The notes under the pieces: generated by a model
Told to the model about the DNA's origin: nothing
Databases searched by the model: none
The model's input: only the letters and a program-made list of their open reading frames with translations
Source: Daldinia sp. FL1419
Taxonomy: Eukaryota; Ascomycota; Sordariomycetes; Xylariales; Hypoxylaceae
DNA length: 64,000 nucleotides
Direction: 5' to 3'
NCBI GenBank assembly: GCA_025201765.1
Contig: MU623343.1
Coordinates: forward strand, 186,001-250,000
Position numbers and translations under genes: made by a program
In this document: positions 12,557 to 23,829 of the stretch, one piece after another
How the letters are laid out: each line of letters begins with the position of its first letter
Position numbering within the stretch: the stretch's first letter is position 1

Positions 12557-12640
12557 GTAGTATTTAGGTCTGATTTGTGGTTGAGATAGGAATATTACGA
12601 AGTTGGGTTGTGTGTCTTGTCTGTATAAGTTGTGAAAAGA

Positions 12641-12790
12641 GGTACATACCTAGGTACCTACCTACATACCTGGGTTGGGTCCATACTAAAGGTAGATACC
12701 TAGGTATGTATTGTACTAAACTCTTAGAAGGTACCTAGGCACCTAAGTATGTATACCTATGTACCTAGGTAAGTAACCTGGTATAGGCAG
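12641..12790. repeat. Cluster of palindromic TACCTAGGTA words
   Basis: At least four near-perfect copies of the self-complementary word TACCTAGGTA, or its half GTACCT, occur within 150 bp, spaced irregularly and mixed with TACATACC and AAGTATG variants. The cluster is not in frame with anything. The same word recurs at about 13315-13333, 13857-13866, 39082-39113, 52822-52833, 52892-52904, 58223-58247 and 61878-61889. Confidence 0.8.
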
Positions 12791-13576
12791 GTTCCTGGCT
12801 CTTTCGTCCCGGCCGTACCTACCTACGAACTCGCCAACCACGGCGTATTATCTCGATGATATTAGGGAAGGAAAACGTTTAGTGCATTTTGAAATGCCTG
12901 GTACATCGAAATTTCCACATATAGAGGTTACGATGGGACCCAGTACGCTCGCAAGGTCCCAAGATGGTGTCAAAGACGCGATTCATTATCGTACAGCCTG
13001 GCGACGGGCGAAAGGATCAGGCCAATATCTTCGTTGGGCGGGAAGCAAGATGTTATTAAATGGACCCCCGTCTGACGGGTTCTAAAGGTTTATAGGAATT
13101 TTAGGATAGAGGGGGCAGGTTATGATTGATTGGGAGTGCGAAACATGACAGTGTGAGTTCGACTGTTATCATAGATATGTAAAGAGAGAAGAGAATAGTT
13201 AATTAAGTGTGTTGAATTGTATAAGGATTCTAAAGTGGAGACCTGTGAGATAGACCCATATAACTTTATCACGTGGTTCATTGAATCAATTTCTACATAG
13301 GTAGTACCTAGCTAGGTTAAGTACCTAGGTACATAAGTAGTTAGTATCTACCATAGTACTCCATTTCTAATTTACACGTGATATGTCACCCAGTAGGGCC
13401 GTGTAGCAACTAGCAACCCCTGAAGAATAACCCCTTAAGACCTAATGGACGATGAGCTATGATACGACTTCATTCCATGTAAAGCGATTAGACCTTATTT
13501 GCTATAACAATCCATCACCCTCTCCTTTGGTTTCGCCTTGTTTATGTCATCTCGCCAATAAGCGCGGTTTGACGTG

Positions 13577-13639
13577 TTTTTTTTTATTTTTTTTTTTAAA
13601 AAACCCCCCAGGAAAGAAACAAAAAAAAAAAAAAAAAAA
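13577..13639. repeat. T-tract/A-tract foldback
   Basis: A 21-nt stretch that is T except for one A (13577-13597) is followed by A6, C6 and a short linker, then a 19-20-nt A run (13620-13639). The two tracts are complementary and could pair as a hairpin with a loop of about 22 nt. Homopolymer lengths are prone to sequencing error. Confidence 0.75.
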
Positions 13640-13919
13640 GGATGATATATCAAAATGAAACCGGCCTGTACAAGTCTACAAGACAAGCCGAACAGGTTAC
13701 ATTTACCAACCAATTTCAAATGCTGGTTTGGGCGCATATGCAGGTATCCTACTGTGATCCAACGGATGTTATATCAAACGGATCACCTAATTCCTCCAAA
13801 TCCTTGTGCATCCTGATTCATTTTCCATAATTAAACATTTTTTTTTGTCTTTGCTTACCTAGGTAGGCATCTTTTTCGATCATCGGGTATCTACTTTTCA
13901 ACGGAAACAGAGTGAATCA

Positions 13920-15190
13920 TGGCAAATGTAAATGGAGAAGTGAGATGCATTGTCTGCGACGCACCAAATGCTCGTTTCTGCGATCGATGCAAAAGCACAC
14001 GTTACTGTTCAAAAGAATGCCAACGTGCTGATTGGACTACCCACAAGCTTCTCTGCCCAGCCTTCTTGAAATTCGATGTCACCAAGAGACCAAGCGATGA
14101 GCACTTTCGAGCTATAAGTTTCCCTGTCGATAAGGAAAAGCCCGAGTTGATCTGGATTCACTGCCCGTGGCACGCAGACGAAGACGACGAGGACTATGGC
14201 CTTCGCTATCAATTTCCAGATTCAGACAAGAGAAAACTCCTAGGGGAGGATGCATTCGCCAGATCTATGACCATCCAGAAAAACAAAATCCTCGGAAGAG
14301 TCCTCTCAGATACTATTCACCTTTGCCATCGAGATGGCTTCCTTATCGATGGATCTAGTGACAATAAAAGTATTGCACCTATTACCGCTACCAAACCGTG
14401 GCAGTGTCACAACTGGAAAGGCCCGATATTTGCTTATGGCACAGAGGGACTTGGAATTGACCAGACTACTTGCAGAGACTTAGATATGAACGACTTCCGG
14501 CATGTTGTTGATTACTTGCTCGTGTATAATTCTCGCCCAGCAATAGCCACTGGGAAACCCGTGAGTGGGGGAATCAGAGGTGTGCTAATTAACTGCTTGG
14601 GCGACCAGAAGATGTGCAACAGACCTCATTTCGAAGCGATTGATATTTCACCGGCGGATCCCATCTTCGAAATATACTCTAATCGTGACGTCTCCGACAT
14701 AGCAAAGCGCATCGAATTGCCCATATTCACACGACGTTGTGAGCCTCACCCAAAATGGGCTAATGATGAAGATAATAAGCTATTCAAGCACGAGAGCCCC
14801 TACAACAACCAGGACGCCACATTTTTGCATTTGTGTCTCGACCCAAAGGCCGAATTCAACCCCCAAGAGGGGATAATGGGGTGGGGGTGGGCCCCTATGC
14901 AATGGCAGAACCATGTAGGAAGTGCTATCGTTGTGCGTCAAGACAAGAAGCCCCTGCATCCGTTGCATGCGGAGGCACTATCCTATTATTGTCGTTATCG
15001 GGCGAGGTCATTCATAGCGCATTCTATGGGAGAATATGCGCCTGAACAACCCATGGATAAGGAAGCTGTTCTGTCTATGATTTGCCGTCCTGCATTCATC
15101 ATCTCTTGGTATGACATGTTGGAGGAAAAGAGGAAGAGGGGAGAGGACACTGCCGATTCGCCCTATCCGTACACTGACGTGGAAATTTAA
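13920..15190 (+). CDS. MYND zinc-finger protein
   Basis: Single exon, 423 residues. The N-terminus is a complete MYND finger with all eight zinc ligands: Cys10, Cys13, Cys21, Cys24, Cys30, Cys34, His42, Cys46, with the usual YCSKECQ core and a DWTTHK segment. MYND fingers are protein-protein interaction modules, often binding proline-rich partners. The rest (about 60-423) is acidic to neutral, contains many Trp, His and Pro residues, and resembles the uncharacterised C-terminal region found in many fungal MYND proteins. No SET domain is seen, so a methyltransferase role is not supported. There is no signal peptide, so it is probably cytoplasmic or nuclear. The start codon directly precedes ANVNGE and leaves the finger intact. 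Confidence 0.9.
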
Positions 15191-16019
15191 GAGTTGCTGG
15201 TTTCAAGAAATGGTTGAAGGAAATGAGAATATGCCGTCTATCGGCTGTTGGGCGACTAGGTAGGGGGATATGTTGAGTTTAGCGTGTGAGACTGTGGTAA
15301 TAGGGATCAGTTTGCAACATAGCAAAAAATAATAACCCGCCTATTACCTACCTACCTACCTATTATATTTATAAGAGATCGCCATCTTTTGATCGGTCAC
15401 ATCTCTATAAATATCGCACAGATGCTAAGTATTACAAAGCCTTAATCATATCACATTCTGTCCATCCCAGCATGTAGGTACATTAGATCTTACGCGCTAT
15501 AATGCATGGTAAGAATGCAGAAACCTGCATGTGATATTAGTTTATAACTTAACTCGGTATTTCCGTTCCTATGTCCTCGAATGCGAGTTAACCACCGCAC
15601 ATATCCCACCTTATATCGAAGATCCACGACTCCAAGGGGGGTCGTGATAACCACATTGGGAATGGCGCAAATAAATCAACCAACCAAAGTTGACGAGTAA
15701 TGCACTGTAAGAAGAGTAGTTTTACGTAGCTTCGTTATCCGCTTACATGTATGTGCACTGCTTCGCGTGGTTGCGCCCCAAGCTCTTGTGTGTAATGGAA
15801 GGCATCCCGGGACACGTCGTAAAGCCATGTGCCTTCTTAACTATCAGAACTTGTTGATTTTCCATCGGACCCTTGCTTAGTTTGCGGAGTAATAAGTCCC
15901 CCCCCTTTTTCCGAATTCAAATAATAGGTTCGAAGGGTTCCTACCCGCTCACTCTCCGTTCTCCAATACTTTACCAGTCCTTTTGTTCTACCTACTATAT
16001 TACAGCGAATCTAGTAATC
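15191..16019. other. Intergenic, nothing recognised
   Basis: About 830 bp between two plus-strand genes. It contains a short (CTAC)n run near 15348-15361 and no coding frame with family support. The last 200 bp carry a C-rich run (15898-15905) and pyrimidine-rich sequence close to the A-T-R enzyme start, consistent with a fungal promoter. Confidence 0.55.
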
Positions 16020-19000
16020 ATGACTCCAGATCCAGAGCCTAGATATGGGAGAAGGCTGATGCCTCTACTCCTGGATCAGCTAGCAGATACTCAACCTGAC
16101 AGGGTTTATGCTTCTGTACCCAAGTCGCCGGATATGGTGAACGGATTCCGTGATATTACTATGGCAGAGACCGCCCGATGCGTCAATTACATGGCCTGGT
16201 GGATCGAAACTCATTTCGGGAGGAGCAGGTGCTTTGAAACTATTAGCTATATCGGCGTCTCTGACGTACGAGCGCCAATCCTCTTTCTGGCAGCTGTGAA
16301 GTGCGGATACAAGGTTCGGTGCTTCTTGAAGATTAAAAGTGCTTACGCTGATATCTTCCATATACTCTACTTCTCTCGCCTCGCAACCCGCCGTCTACAA
16401 ACACCTCTTTAATGGACCAAACAGAGAGTAGTAACTTGCTATATGCGGTTGAAATTGCTCCACTGGTCGATTCAATTCGTACCTTGAGGCCGGATCTGCG
16501 TTCACGAGAGATACCCCCATTCGAGGAAATAATAAACAGCGCACCAAAGCACTACCCGTATGAAAAGTCGTTCGATGAAGCTAGAAATGAGCCAATAGTC
16601 GTGCTTCATTCTTCAGGGTCTACTGGTAAGCGATACTGGAAACAGAGTCCCAACCTTGATGCTAAGCTAAAGGACGATAGGGCTCCCCAAACCGATTATA
16701 ATGACGCATGGGTCGTTAGCAGTCCTTGATAACGAGAAAAATCTTCCAAGTCTCCCGGGCCGTAAGAAAAGGGACTGGACAATGTGGACTTGGGAGGGCG
16801 AAGGCCGCCTCTACAGCGCGTTCCCGTTCTTTCATGTAAGATCACTACCTACCAATTATAAATCCACACGAGACTTTCTGGCTGAACAATATCATTGCAG
16901 CTTGGTGGATTTTTGATGTATACAAGTAATTTCACCCGAAGCTGCGAATGGGGAATCGCGACTAATAAATATTAGCGACATCGATTTTCGGCAATACCGC
17001 CGGTGTGTTTGGCCCTCCTAATAGGGTGCCTGATGGGACGTTGCTAAAGGAGATATTGTCTCACCAAAACTTACAAGTACTGGTTGTGCCGCCGTCTATA
17101 ATCGAGCAAGTCCTAACGGAGCCAAATGGAATCGACCTTTTCAAGGACCTAGAGTTTATCGGACACGGCGGAGCACCTTTTAACCACGCCAGCGGCGCCA
17201 AGCTTTCCGAGGTCGTTGAGCTGGTCACTATTTTCGGATCCACGGAAACATATCCCCTGCCCCAGTTGGCTCTTCGACGAGATGAATGGGCCTGGATGGA
17301 ATTCAACCCTTTCATTAAGCACGAGATGCAGTTATTTGACCCTGATGAAGGCACATTTGAGCTTGTTCTCTTCGCAGACGAGTCCACTAAAGATACCACA
17401 GCTATCTATCATAATCTACCCGGTGTAGGTGAGTATCATACCAAGGACCTATTCACACGCCATCCCGAGAAGCCTACAGTTTTCAAATACTATGGTCGTA
17501 AAGACGATATTATAGTTTTGAGTAATGGTGAAAAGTTCAACCCGGTTCCGTTCGAACTTAGCCTGCACGGCCATCCTGCCGTTAAGGGGGCCTTGGTAAT
17601 CGGGAACAACAGGACTCAGGCGGCGTTGCTTATAGAACCACGTCAGCTTATTCCCCAGGAAGAGAAAAGAAAAGAATTTATAGATGAGCTATGGCCGTAC
17701 GTGGAAAAGGCCAACCTGCTTGTTCCAGGCCAAGGACGGATTCACCCCGCGAAAACCTTTTGTGCCCTCCCAGACAGGCCCTTTGCAAGGACCGGTAAAG
17801 GGACGATAATACGGAAGCGAACCGAAGAAGCGTATCTCGAGGAGATTGATAAGCTATATTCAGACACTCTGGGTTGTAATGCAGTTGTAGAATTGAAGCT
17901 GAAACCCTTGCCATTCTATGAAGCCGCCTCTGTTACCGAATTTATACGCGGCGTTCTAACAACCCACTTCCCCCCCGCCGCCACCATCGATGCGACGGAC
18001 GACTTGTTCGCGCATGGATTGGATTCAATTCAGACGATAGGGATTGTTTCGACTTTAAGGCGTAGTCTTCAATCTCTAGCCTCGACGTCCATCGAAAGGA
18101 TCACACCTCGAGCTATCTTTCAAAACCCGACGATTGCTCAGCTTTCTCAACTGGTCACGGGCCTATTGAATAATGGTGTGAATGTGACCCCTGGTGGAGA
18201 CCCGGGCATTACACGCGCGTCTGAGGTTGATGAAATCGTGGCGAGTTATATCAAGCAATTGCCGAGGAAGCCTACATCTCTCGTAGCCCAACGGGCAGGA
18301 CCTTCAAAAGTAGCAATCGTTGGATCAACGGGTTATTTAGGATCCTATCTGATCTTAGCTTTACTGAGGGAGCCTGGGATTTCTCAAATATACTGCCTTA
18401 ATCGATCGCAGGACGCCCGGAAGAGACAAGAGCAGAAGATCCGCGAGTTGGACCAGGACATCGAACCACTGCTATATAAACTGAAGTATATGAAAGTTGA
18501 AATCGGCAAGCCACGCTTTGGGCTTGAGGATCGTGAATATCAGGAACTCGCCGATGAGGTTGACACCTTGATATACAATGCATGGAGGCTCGATTTCAAC
18601 CTCTCTATCCAATCCTATCGCCCATTCTTACAGGCCACTGTGAATGCAATTGAGCTTTCTGTTGTTAGCAAGAGAAATATCCATATTGCATTCGTTAGCT
18701 CTGTTTCCTCAATTATCAAATTAGCTGCGACCACAACGGTTCCTGAAGCTCCTGTTTCGGATCCCCTGGCTTCCCTAAATACGGGCTATGGACAGTCCAA
18801 ACATGCTGCCGAGCGCATATTAACTGCCGCAAATGAAATATCCGGTATTCCGGTATCAGTTATTCGTGTCTGCCAGCTCGGTGGTCCCTCTCCAGGGAAA
18901 CCTGGAAAATGGGTGGATCAGGCCTGGATATCTGGTCTGGTACGCACTGCGAGGACTATCAATTGCATACCCGAGGATATCATGGCAATAGATTGGGTTC

Positions 19001-19377
19001 CTATCGATACCGCCGCCAATATGATACGAGACTTCATCTTGCGTCCTGTTCAGCGAGAGGCACAGTTTTACCACATTTCTCATCCTAAACCAGAGCGTTG
19101 GGAGCTCTTTGTTGATATCCTGCGTGAGCTGTTCGGTATCGCGGCTGCAGTGCCACTGCAGGAGTGGAATAAGAGGCTCAGAGCCATCACGGACCCAAGT
19201 CCCGCTGATATTGCTGAGATGCCTGCGTTGGCTATCCTAGACTTCTTTGAGCAACTGGGCAGTGGATTGGAATTTGTAACATACGCCACAACCCAGGCCA
19301 CAACGCATTCCCGAACCAGCATACCCGCCCTCGACAAAGCATTGCTACGGAACTGGGTTTGTAGTTGGGACTTGTGA
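16020..19377 (+). CDS. NRPS-like A-T-R enzyme (carboxylic acid reductase-type)
   Basis: Five exons: 16020..16313, about 16364..16625, 16681..16835, 16901..16925, 16976..19377, about 1045 residues. The adenylation domain activates a carboxylic acid as its AMP ester, the thiolation domain carries it on phosphopantetheine, and the reductase domain releases an aldehyde or alcohol with NADPH. Visible motifs: HSSGSTGLPKPI (A3 core, across the 16626-16680 intron), FGSTE, a DDIIVLSNGEKFNP block, RTGKGTI (A10), the carrier motif FAHGLDSIQT with its Ser, the Rossmann motif GSTGYLGSYL, and the YGQSK catalytic pair (Tyr, Lys). There is no condensation domain. The substrate cannot be told from the sequence. 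Intron 1 is abnormal: the frame of GYK (98 residues) must rejoin TLLLSPRN, but no AG occurs at the required acceptor and the donor is weak (GTTCGG). The 5' end may therefore be damaged or mis-modelled. Confidence 0.87.
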
Positions 19378-19963
19378 GGTTTATCCGTCTTGTTGATGCC
19401 GCCTACATACGCTCTGTAGGATCAGTAGCACCACGTTGGAAATACCAGTCGCAAGTATCCCCCATACGATATATCCAATCCGACCAGGAACGGCTGTTTG
19501 AGAAGCAAGACTAAGTCGCCCGGGTCGAAGTCTGGGCAGGCAAGGAGGTCCTGGCCCCTTTAGTAGTCGTTAATAATGGACTTCTTGGGTTCCATCTTGT
19601 TGTTTTCCGATATTATTTCTGCCCAAATCTTACCGTATAATAGGCCAAATAAAGACGAGATAATGTACGGAACGAAGTGACTAAAAGCTTTTCAATTGCC
19701 TAGATTACTCCAAAGACATGATATGTATGATGCCAATTGGACGCGAACAGACCATTGATGTATTCCCAGAAATATCTTCAAAAAATCAAAAGGGGAATCT
19801 GCCCCAAATACCATACGTACGCTCGCTTCTACCTGGTCTGAAAGAGCCGGACCATCCAAAGGGTACCCATGGCATAAGTGTATCATTCTATGCAACCGGA
19901 TTCACGTGTAATCATAACGCCTCTCGTTGGTTCCTAAAAAAACCAAAATGTCCCATTTATTCC
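19378..19963. other. Convergent 3' region
   Basis: 586 bp lie between two converging stop codons. It contains only short frames without family support and presumably holds the 3' untranslated regions of the A-T-R enzyme and the ferric reductase. Confidence 0.55.
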
Positions 19964-21910
19964 TTACCAGCCGAACTTCTCCACCCGAAGTTGGATATTA
20001 GCTCCTGATCTAACGGCATCGGCACAAGCATTCCTTGCAGTCCTATTCAGGCCGTCGGGTCCTGAGACTACAAATCCGACCCTACCCTCAGAAGCGGCTG
20101 TTAAGTCGGCAACATAGCTGGGTATATCCGGCCTGCCTGCCTCGATTGTCGGCTCAGGGATGATTATATGGACTCCAAGTTTCCGCAATTCGACAAGCCT
20201 CTCTTCTGGGATCCACGAACGTTGAGCCCGGGAATGAATGACCCAAATTAAATGAACTTGTCTCTTGCCGGCATGACCTGTGGCCAAATCCCAGGCCATA
20301 GGGAAAACGACTGCAATCCCAGATCCACCAGCGATGAGGACAGCATTGTCGCATGACCTTAGCATATTAAGGGGATCCTGTGACCCGTATGGTCCATCTA
20401 AGCGAACTGCGACCCTTGAGTTCGACCGCGCATGGTTCAGAAGATCGGACGTGAAGCCAGATTGTTCCCGGACCAGCAAACTTAGCCAGGCATGGCTTAG
20501 CGAGCCTGTGGAGTCCGTCGTAGGAGCAGCAGATGCGATTGTGAACGGGTGAGCTTGGAGAGAATGACTGCGGCCAAGTACTGGAACTGACACAAATACG
20601 TGGTCAGCTGGGAGCCAGCCATGCCGAATGCTTTGTCCCAGGGAGCTAAGACATCCTCGTGCTTTAGACGTAGGTATATCCCAGTCCATGGAGACAAGAA
20701 ATGTCTGGTCGTCCTCTAATATTGTAAGATCTGCTATAAAATTCGCAGACTTCATCCATAAACGCCAGATGAGCCGGTCGAGGAGGAAAATAGCAAGCGA
20801 TAAAAGTACGAACGGTCGGCTCGTGAAGAAATGCATGTATAAAAATGCGAGAGCCGCGACTTGCAAGACGACGTGAGAAGCTAAAAAGAGCTCGTACCAC
20901 CTCTGTCGGAAACTTCCAAGCGAGGTAAAGTATAGCAACTCGTATGACACCCATGCCCCAATACCCCAGAGACATAAGGGATGGGTTATATAGGCGTAAA
21001 AGGTGCCGCTCCTTAACCAAGTCGGCTCAAGAACGAGCCGCCAAAGGAGCATCCCGAAGAAATGAACGACCGCTTCGAAGCACATCCACTCCCCGAGGCG
21101 TCGATGATAGATGTTGAGAGCTTCGTACGAGTGGCCTGTGAGGAGCCTAATGGGTTGATTCTTGGCGGCGAGAAGGTAGAGGAGGGGTAGATTGATGACG
21201 AATATATTACCGGCTCGATCGGCGAAAGCAAAAAAGTATATAGGATCTAGGGGGACTCGGTAGAGGTGATAGAAAACATTAAGACCTAAGAAGGCTAAAA
21301 CGAAAAGCGACGTCCCATTCGAAGGCAAAGTCCGATTGATCACTGGAATCGGCTGAGGTTGGTACATTAACCAGGACATTAAATTCCTCATAAATCGATT
21401 TCCAGATCTTGCCGTAGGAGGTTGGCGCCGTCTGGTCCCAAGAAGAGGTTGCCTCTCAACGTCGGCGTCAACAGCTTTTAGTGTGACTTGCGATGATAAA
21501 GAGCCTTCTAAAGTACTACTCGAAGAAGATTCAGCTTCATTCGCAACCTCGGAATCGCCGGCCGTCTTCCTCGGTGATCCTGAAGTCGTAGTAGAGCCTT
21601 GCTCGAGTTTTCGCCATTTGGATTTCTCCTGTATCCTCTCGTTTATGTGGATCAAAGTAAATATCAAAAGCACTACTAATAAAACAATGTTGTAGGTATA
21701 GACGATAGTGCGACCGTCGAGAATGTAGGCAATTAGGTCTCGTAGATACCGGAGCCTTTCGGGATCATTCGGAATGTTTCTCACGGGAGGGGTATCATTA
21801 AAGAAGGCGGTAACTTCGTCGGAACTAAGGGCAAAAGGAATTCGAGATGTCTTCAGGCCTTCCCTGAAGAGATCGAGAGCCCAGTCTCCATCAACTTGGT
21901 CGACGGGCAT
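19964..21910 (-). CDS. Ferric reductase-like transmembrane protein
   Basis: Single exon, 648 residues from the Met at 21910; an in-frame extension upstream lacks similarity and is rich in basic residues. FRE-type flavocytochromes pass electrons from NADPH through FAD and two haems across the membrane to ferric or cupric ions. The first helix (about residues 60-80) is followed by a Ser-rich, charged loop and a block of about six more helices carrying the paired haem-ligand histidines: GHSYEALNIYHRRLGEW, VVHFFGML, and further His residues in LASHVVLQ and LYMHFF. The FAD site HPFTIAS, the nucleotide-binding GGSGIAVVFP segment and the terminal SGPDGLNR motif are present. It converges on the A-T-R enzyme; whether it is a metal reductase or a tailoring oxidoreductase cannot be decided here. 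Confidence 0.9.
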   Translation of the reverse strand: MPVDQVDGDWALDLFREGLKTSRIPFALSSDEVTAFFNDTPPVRNIPNDPERLRYLRDLIAYILDGRTIVYTYNIVLLVVLLIFTLIHINERIQEKSKWRKLEQGSTTTSGSPRKTAGDSEVANEAESSSSSTLEGSLSSQVTLKAVDADVERQPLLGTRRRQPPTARSGNRFMRNLMSWLMYQPQPIPVINRTLPSNGTSLFVLAFLGLNVFYHLYRVPLDPIYFFAFADRAGNIFVINLPLLYLLAAKNQPIRLLTGHSYEALNIYHRRLGEWMCFEAVVHFFGMLLWRLVLEPTWLRSGTFYAYITHPLCLWGIGAWVSYELLYFTSLGSFRQRWYELFLASHVVLQVAALAFLYMHFFTSRPFVLLSLAIFLLDRLIWRLWMKSANFIADLTILEDDQTFLVSMDWDIPTSKARGCLSSLGQSIRHGWLPADHVFVSVPVLGRSHSLQAHPFTIASAAPTTDSTGSLSHAWLSLLVREQSGFTSDLLNHARSNSRVAVRLDGPYGSQDPLNMLRSCDNAVLIAGGSGIAVVFPMAWDLATGHAGKRQVHLIWVIHSRAQRSWIPEERLVELRKLGVHIIIPEPTIEAGRPDIPSYVADLTAASEGRVGFVVSGPDGLNRTARNACADAVRSGANIQLRVEKFGW

Positions 21911-23121
21911 CGTTCCTCGAAATTTAGGTGGGTGATGTTTTGGTGCAAGATTTAAAGAACAGGGGTTTTCGACGCAGCAAGATCTTATCAGATTGATAAA
22001 CTTCCAGATGATCCCTGAAATCGCCCTGGTGCGGTATCGGGCACATGACCGCGCGTGGGGGTCAGCAGGAAAACGTGAGTGGCTTGGCTTTTCAAGGTGT
22101 GGTGCACGGATCAAGAGTGACTTATTAATCATTTTAGGGGTCATGCAGCCTGTTAAACTTGCATTACTGCACGCTCACTTATCTGCGTAAGTCCGAACAA
22201 GAACATTATTCCTTTCCCATATTGCGTTTAGTAAATAATAAATTCGTGGTTTTTAAAACCCGTAGTCCAAAGATAGTATGATCTTCAATCGATAGATATT
22301 TATTGTCGATGATGTAAGAAAGTTTTATGTGATTAATGTTGAAATAGCTTCAAGGTTTTAAATCAAAACCCAATGTAAAATCTCTAGAAAAGGGGGATCC
22401 GCGGATTACTAGTTAATTTTAGGTATAAATCTAGTTGAAAGTTTCGTAGATCATAGCATTGGTTGTGCCCTTTTGATTAAATCATCCCGCGCCGAAAAGA
22501 TGCAGTGACTCTATAACCTAGCCGCGCATCAAATCATGAGCATAATGAATATCGACTAAGGGAAATCCGTTAGTCAACGGGTAAATGGGAACAGGTCCTG
22601 AAAGTCCAGATGATGTGAATAAGATGCCCTCTCTATATCGTTTCTATATCGTTTCCAAGATTGGCCCTGTGGACTACCCTTAATTCGTAATACACCCAGA
22701 TTTTAAGCCTCGAAATTTACGATGATATGCTCAAATACTTTCACCCCTTATCTACAGTATCCGGTCAATCCCCTGATATATTGTAGGGACTCAGCTGGTA
22801 GCGTAGTGGCCCAGCAACTCCCTAGGCCTATGGAAACATTCTGTACCATATAAAAGCATCCATTCTCACCAACTTCAAAACTAGAAAAATAAAGACGTTT
22901 CACGAAAATGAACACTAGACCTCGAAAGGAGATCGAATCAAGATATGGCGATTGCCATGATGTATTAAGTCTATCAGCTGTGTAAAATAAATAGACAAGA
23001 ATGAAATGACAGATCCTTAGACAATAGTCCCGACCCAAGATTATTCATTGATTCTTATAGGGTGAGTAGCCGCGAGCCACTAAGACATCCTATATCCTTT
23101 CTATATCGCAACAAAGTCCCA
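21911..23121. other. Intergenic, nothing recognised
   Basis: About 1.2 kb, AT-rich, between the ferric reductase start and the stop of the small secreted protein. Frames are short and interrupted. It should contain the ferric reductase promoter. Confidence 0.55.
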
Positions 23122-23679
23122 TTACAAGACGGCGGTGACGGAAGTGACGGGCAGCTCGAATGTGGTGGAGCTGGCCGGGAACTCGACAGAGCCAGAGGCG
23201 TTGTATCTGGTCTCACCCTCATTCCAGATGTGGAAGACGGAAAGCTTGACAAGGTCCTCAGCGGAAGCCTCCTCCCACACGGATTCGACGTACGAGCCAG
23301 CAGCAGCTTCGCCTACGGCCTCGCAGTTGGGGGTGCCATCCTGCTTCTGCAATGCTCGTTAATAATTACGATTCGTGAAAGCGTGAAGCGGAAGGAATGA
23401 AGACTTACAGCAGAGAGGGGGTTGCAGACGGCGTTGAAAGCCGGAGCACCCTGGACGTATTCCGCAGGGGCGTTAATGTTGAAGGATGCAGTGCAGCCTC
23501 CCTATGTTTTCATTAGCAGTTGTCGATAGGAGTCGTCTCAAATTGCTTACCGGGTGGAAGCACTTCTGCTCGAAGTTGTCAGCGGGCCAGGTGGCGTATA
23601 CCTCACGGGCGGCAAGGTTAGGAACAGCCACCACGGAGGCAGCGAAGGTAGTGAGAACGGTGACGGCTGAGACGAACAT
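23122..23679 (-). CDS. Small secreted cysteine-containing protein
   Basis: Three exons: complement(23122..23346, 23409..23501, 23551..23679), 148 residues. The signal peptide is clear (MFVSAVTVLTTFAASVVAVP). The mature part has four cysteines (KCF, GGC, NAVC, PNC), which could make two disulfides, and ends in a Ser/Thr/Val-rich tail likely to form beta strands. It resembles small secreted or effector-like proteins common in plant-associated fungi, but I do not recognise a named family and propose no target. The TATA box and CA-rich leader suggest strong expression. All three exons join in phase 0 with good donor and acceptor sites. Confidence 0.82.
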
Positions 23680-23810
23680 ATTGGAGATTTAAGGTTGAAG
23701 ATATGTTGTAATTGAAAGGTTGGCTTGGTTGTTGAATGTGTTGAATAATTGTCTGTGAACTTGTCTGTGATAATAGAATGATATCGACCCTACGGGAGGT
23801 GCTAGCAGCT

Positions 23811-23822
23811 CTTATATATAAA
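23811..23822 (-). promoter_or_regulatory. TATA box of the small secreted protein
   Basis: On the minus strand this reads TTTATATATAAG, about 135 bp upstream of the start codon at 23679. It is followed by a leader rich in ACAAG, TCAACA and CAACC words, typical of highly expressed fungal genes. The core is very close to the consensus, but the transcription start itself is not visible. Confidence 0.6.
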
Positions 23823-23829
23823 ATTCTAG

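Larger units (their letters stand above)
12557..13919. other. Repeat-rich intergenic spacer
   Basis: About 1.36 kb without a recognisable gene between the secreted protein and the MYND gene. It holds the densest cluster of the CCTAGG-centred palindromic word (12641-12790, again 13298-13340 and 13857-13868) and a T-tract/A-tract foldback at 13577-13639. The 200 bp before 13920 should contain the MYND gene promoter. Confidence 0.65.

Noticed and set aside
22786..22835. CTCAGCTGGTAGCG resembling a tRNA D arm
   Set aside because: No matching T arm or acceptor stem follows.
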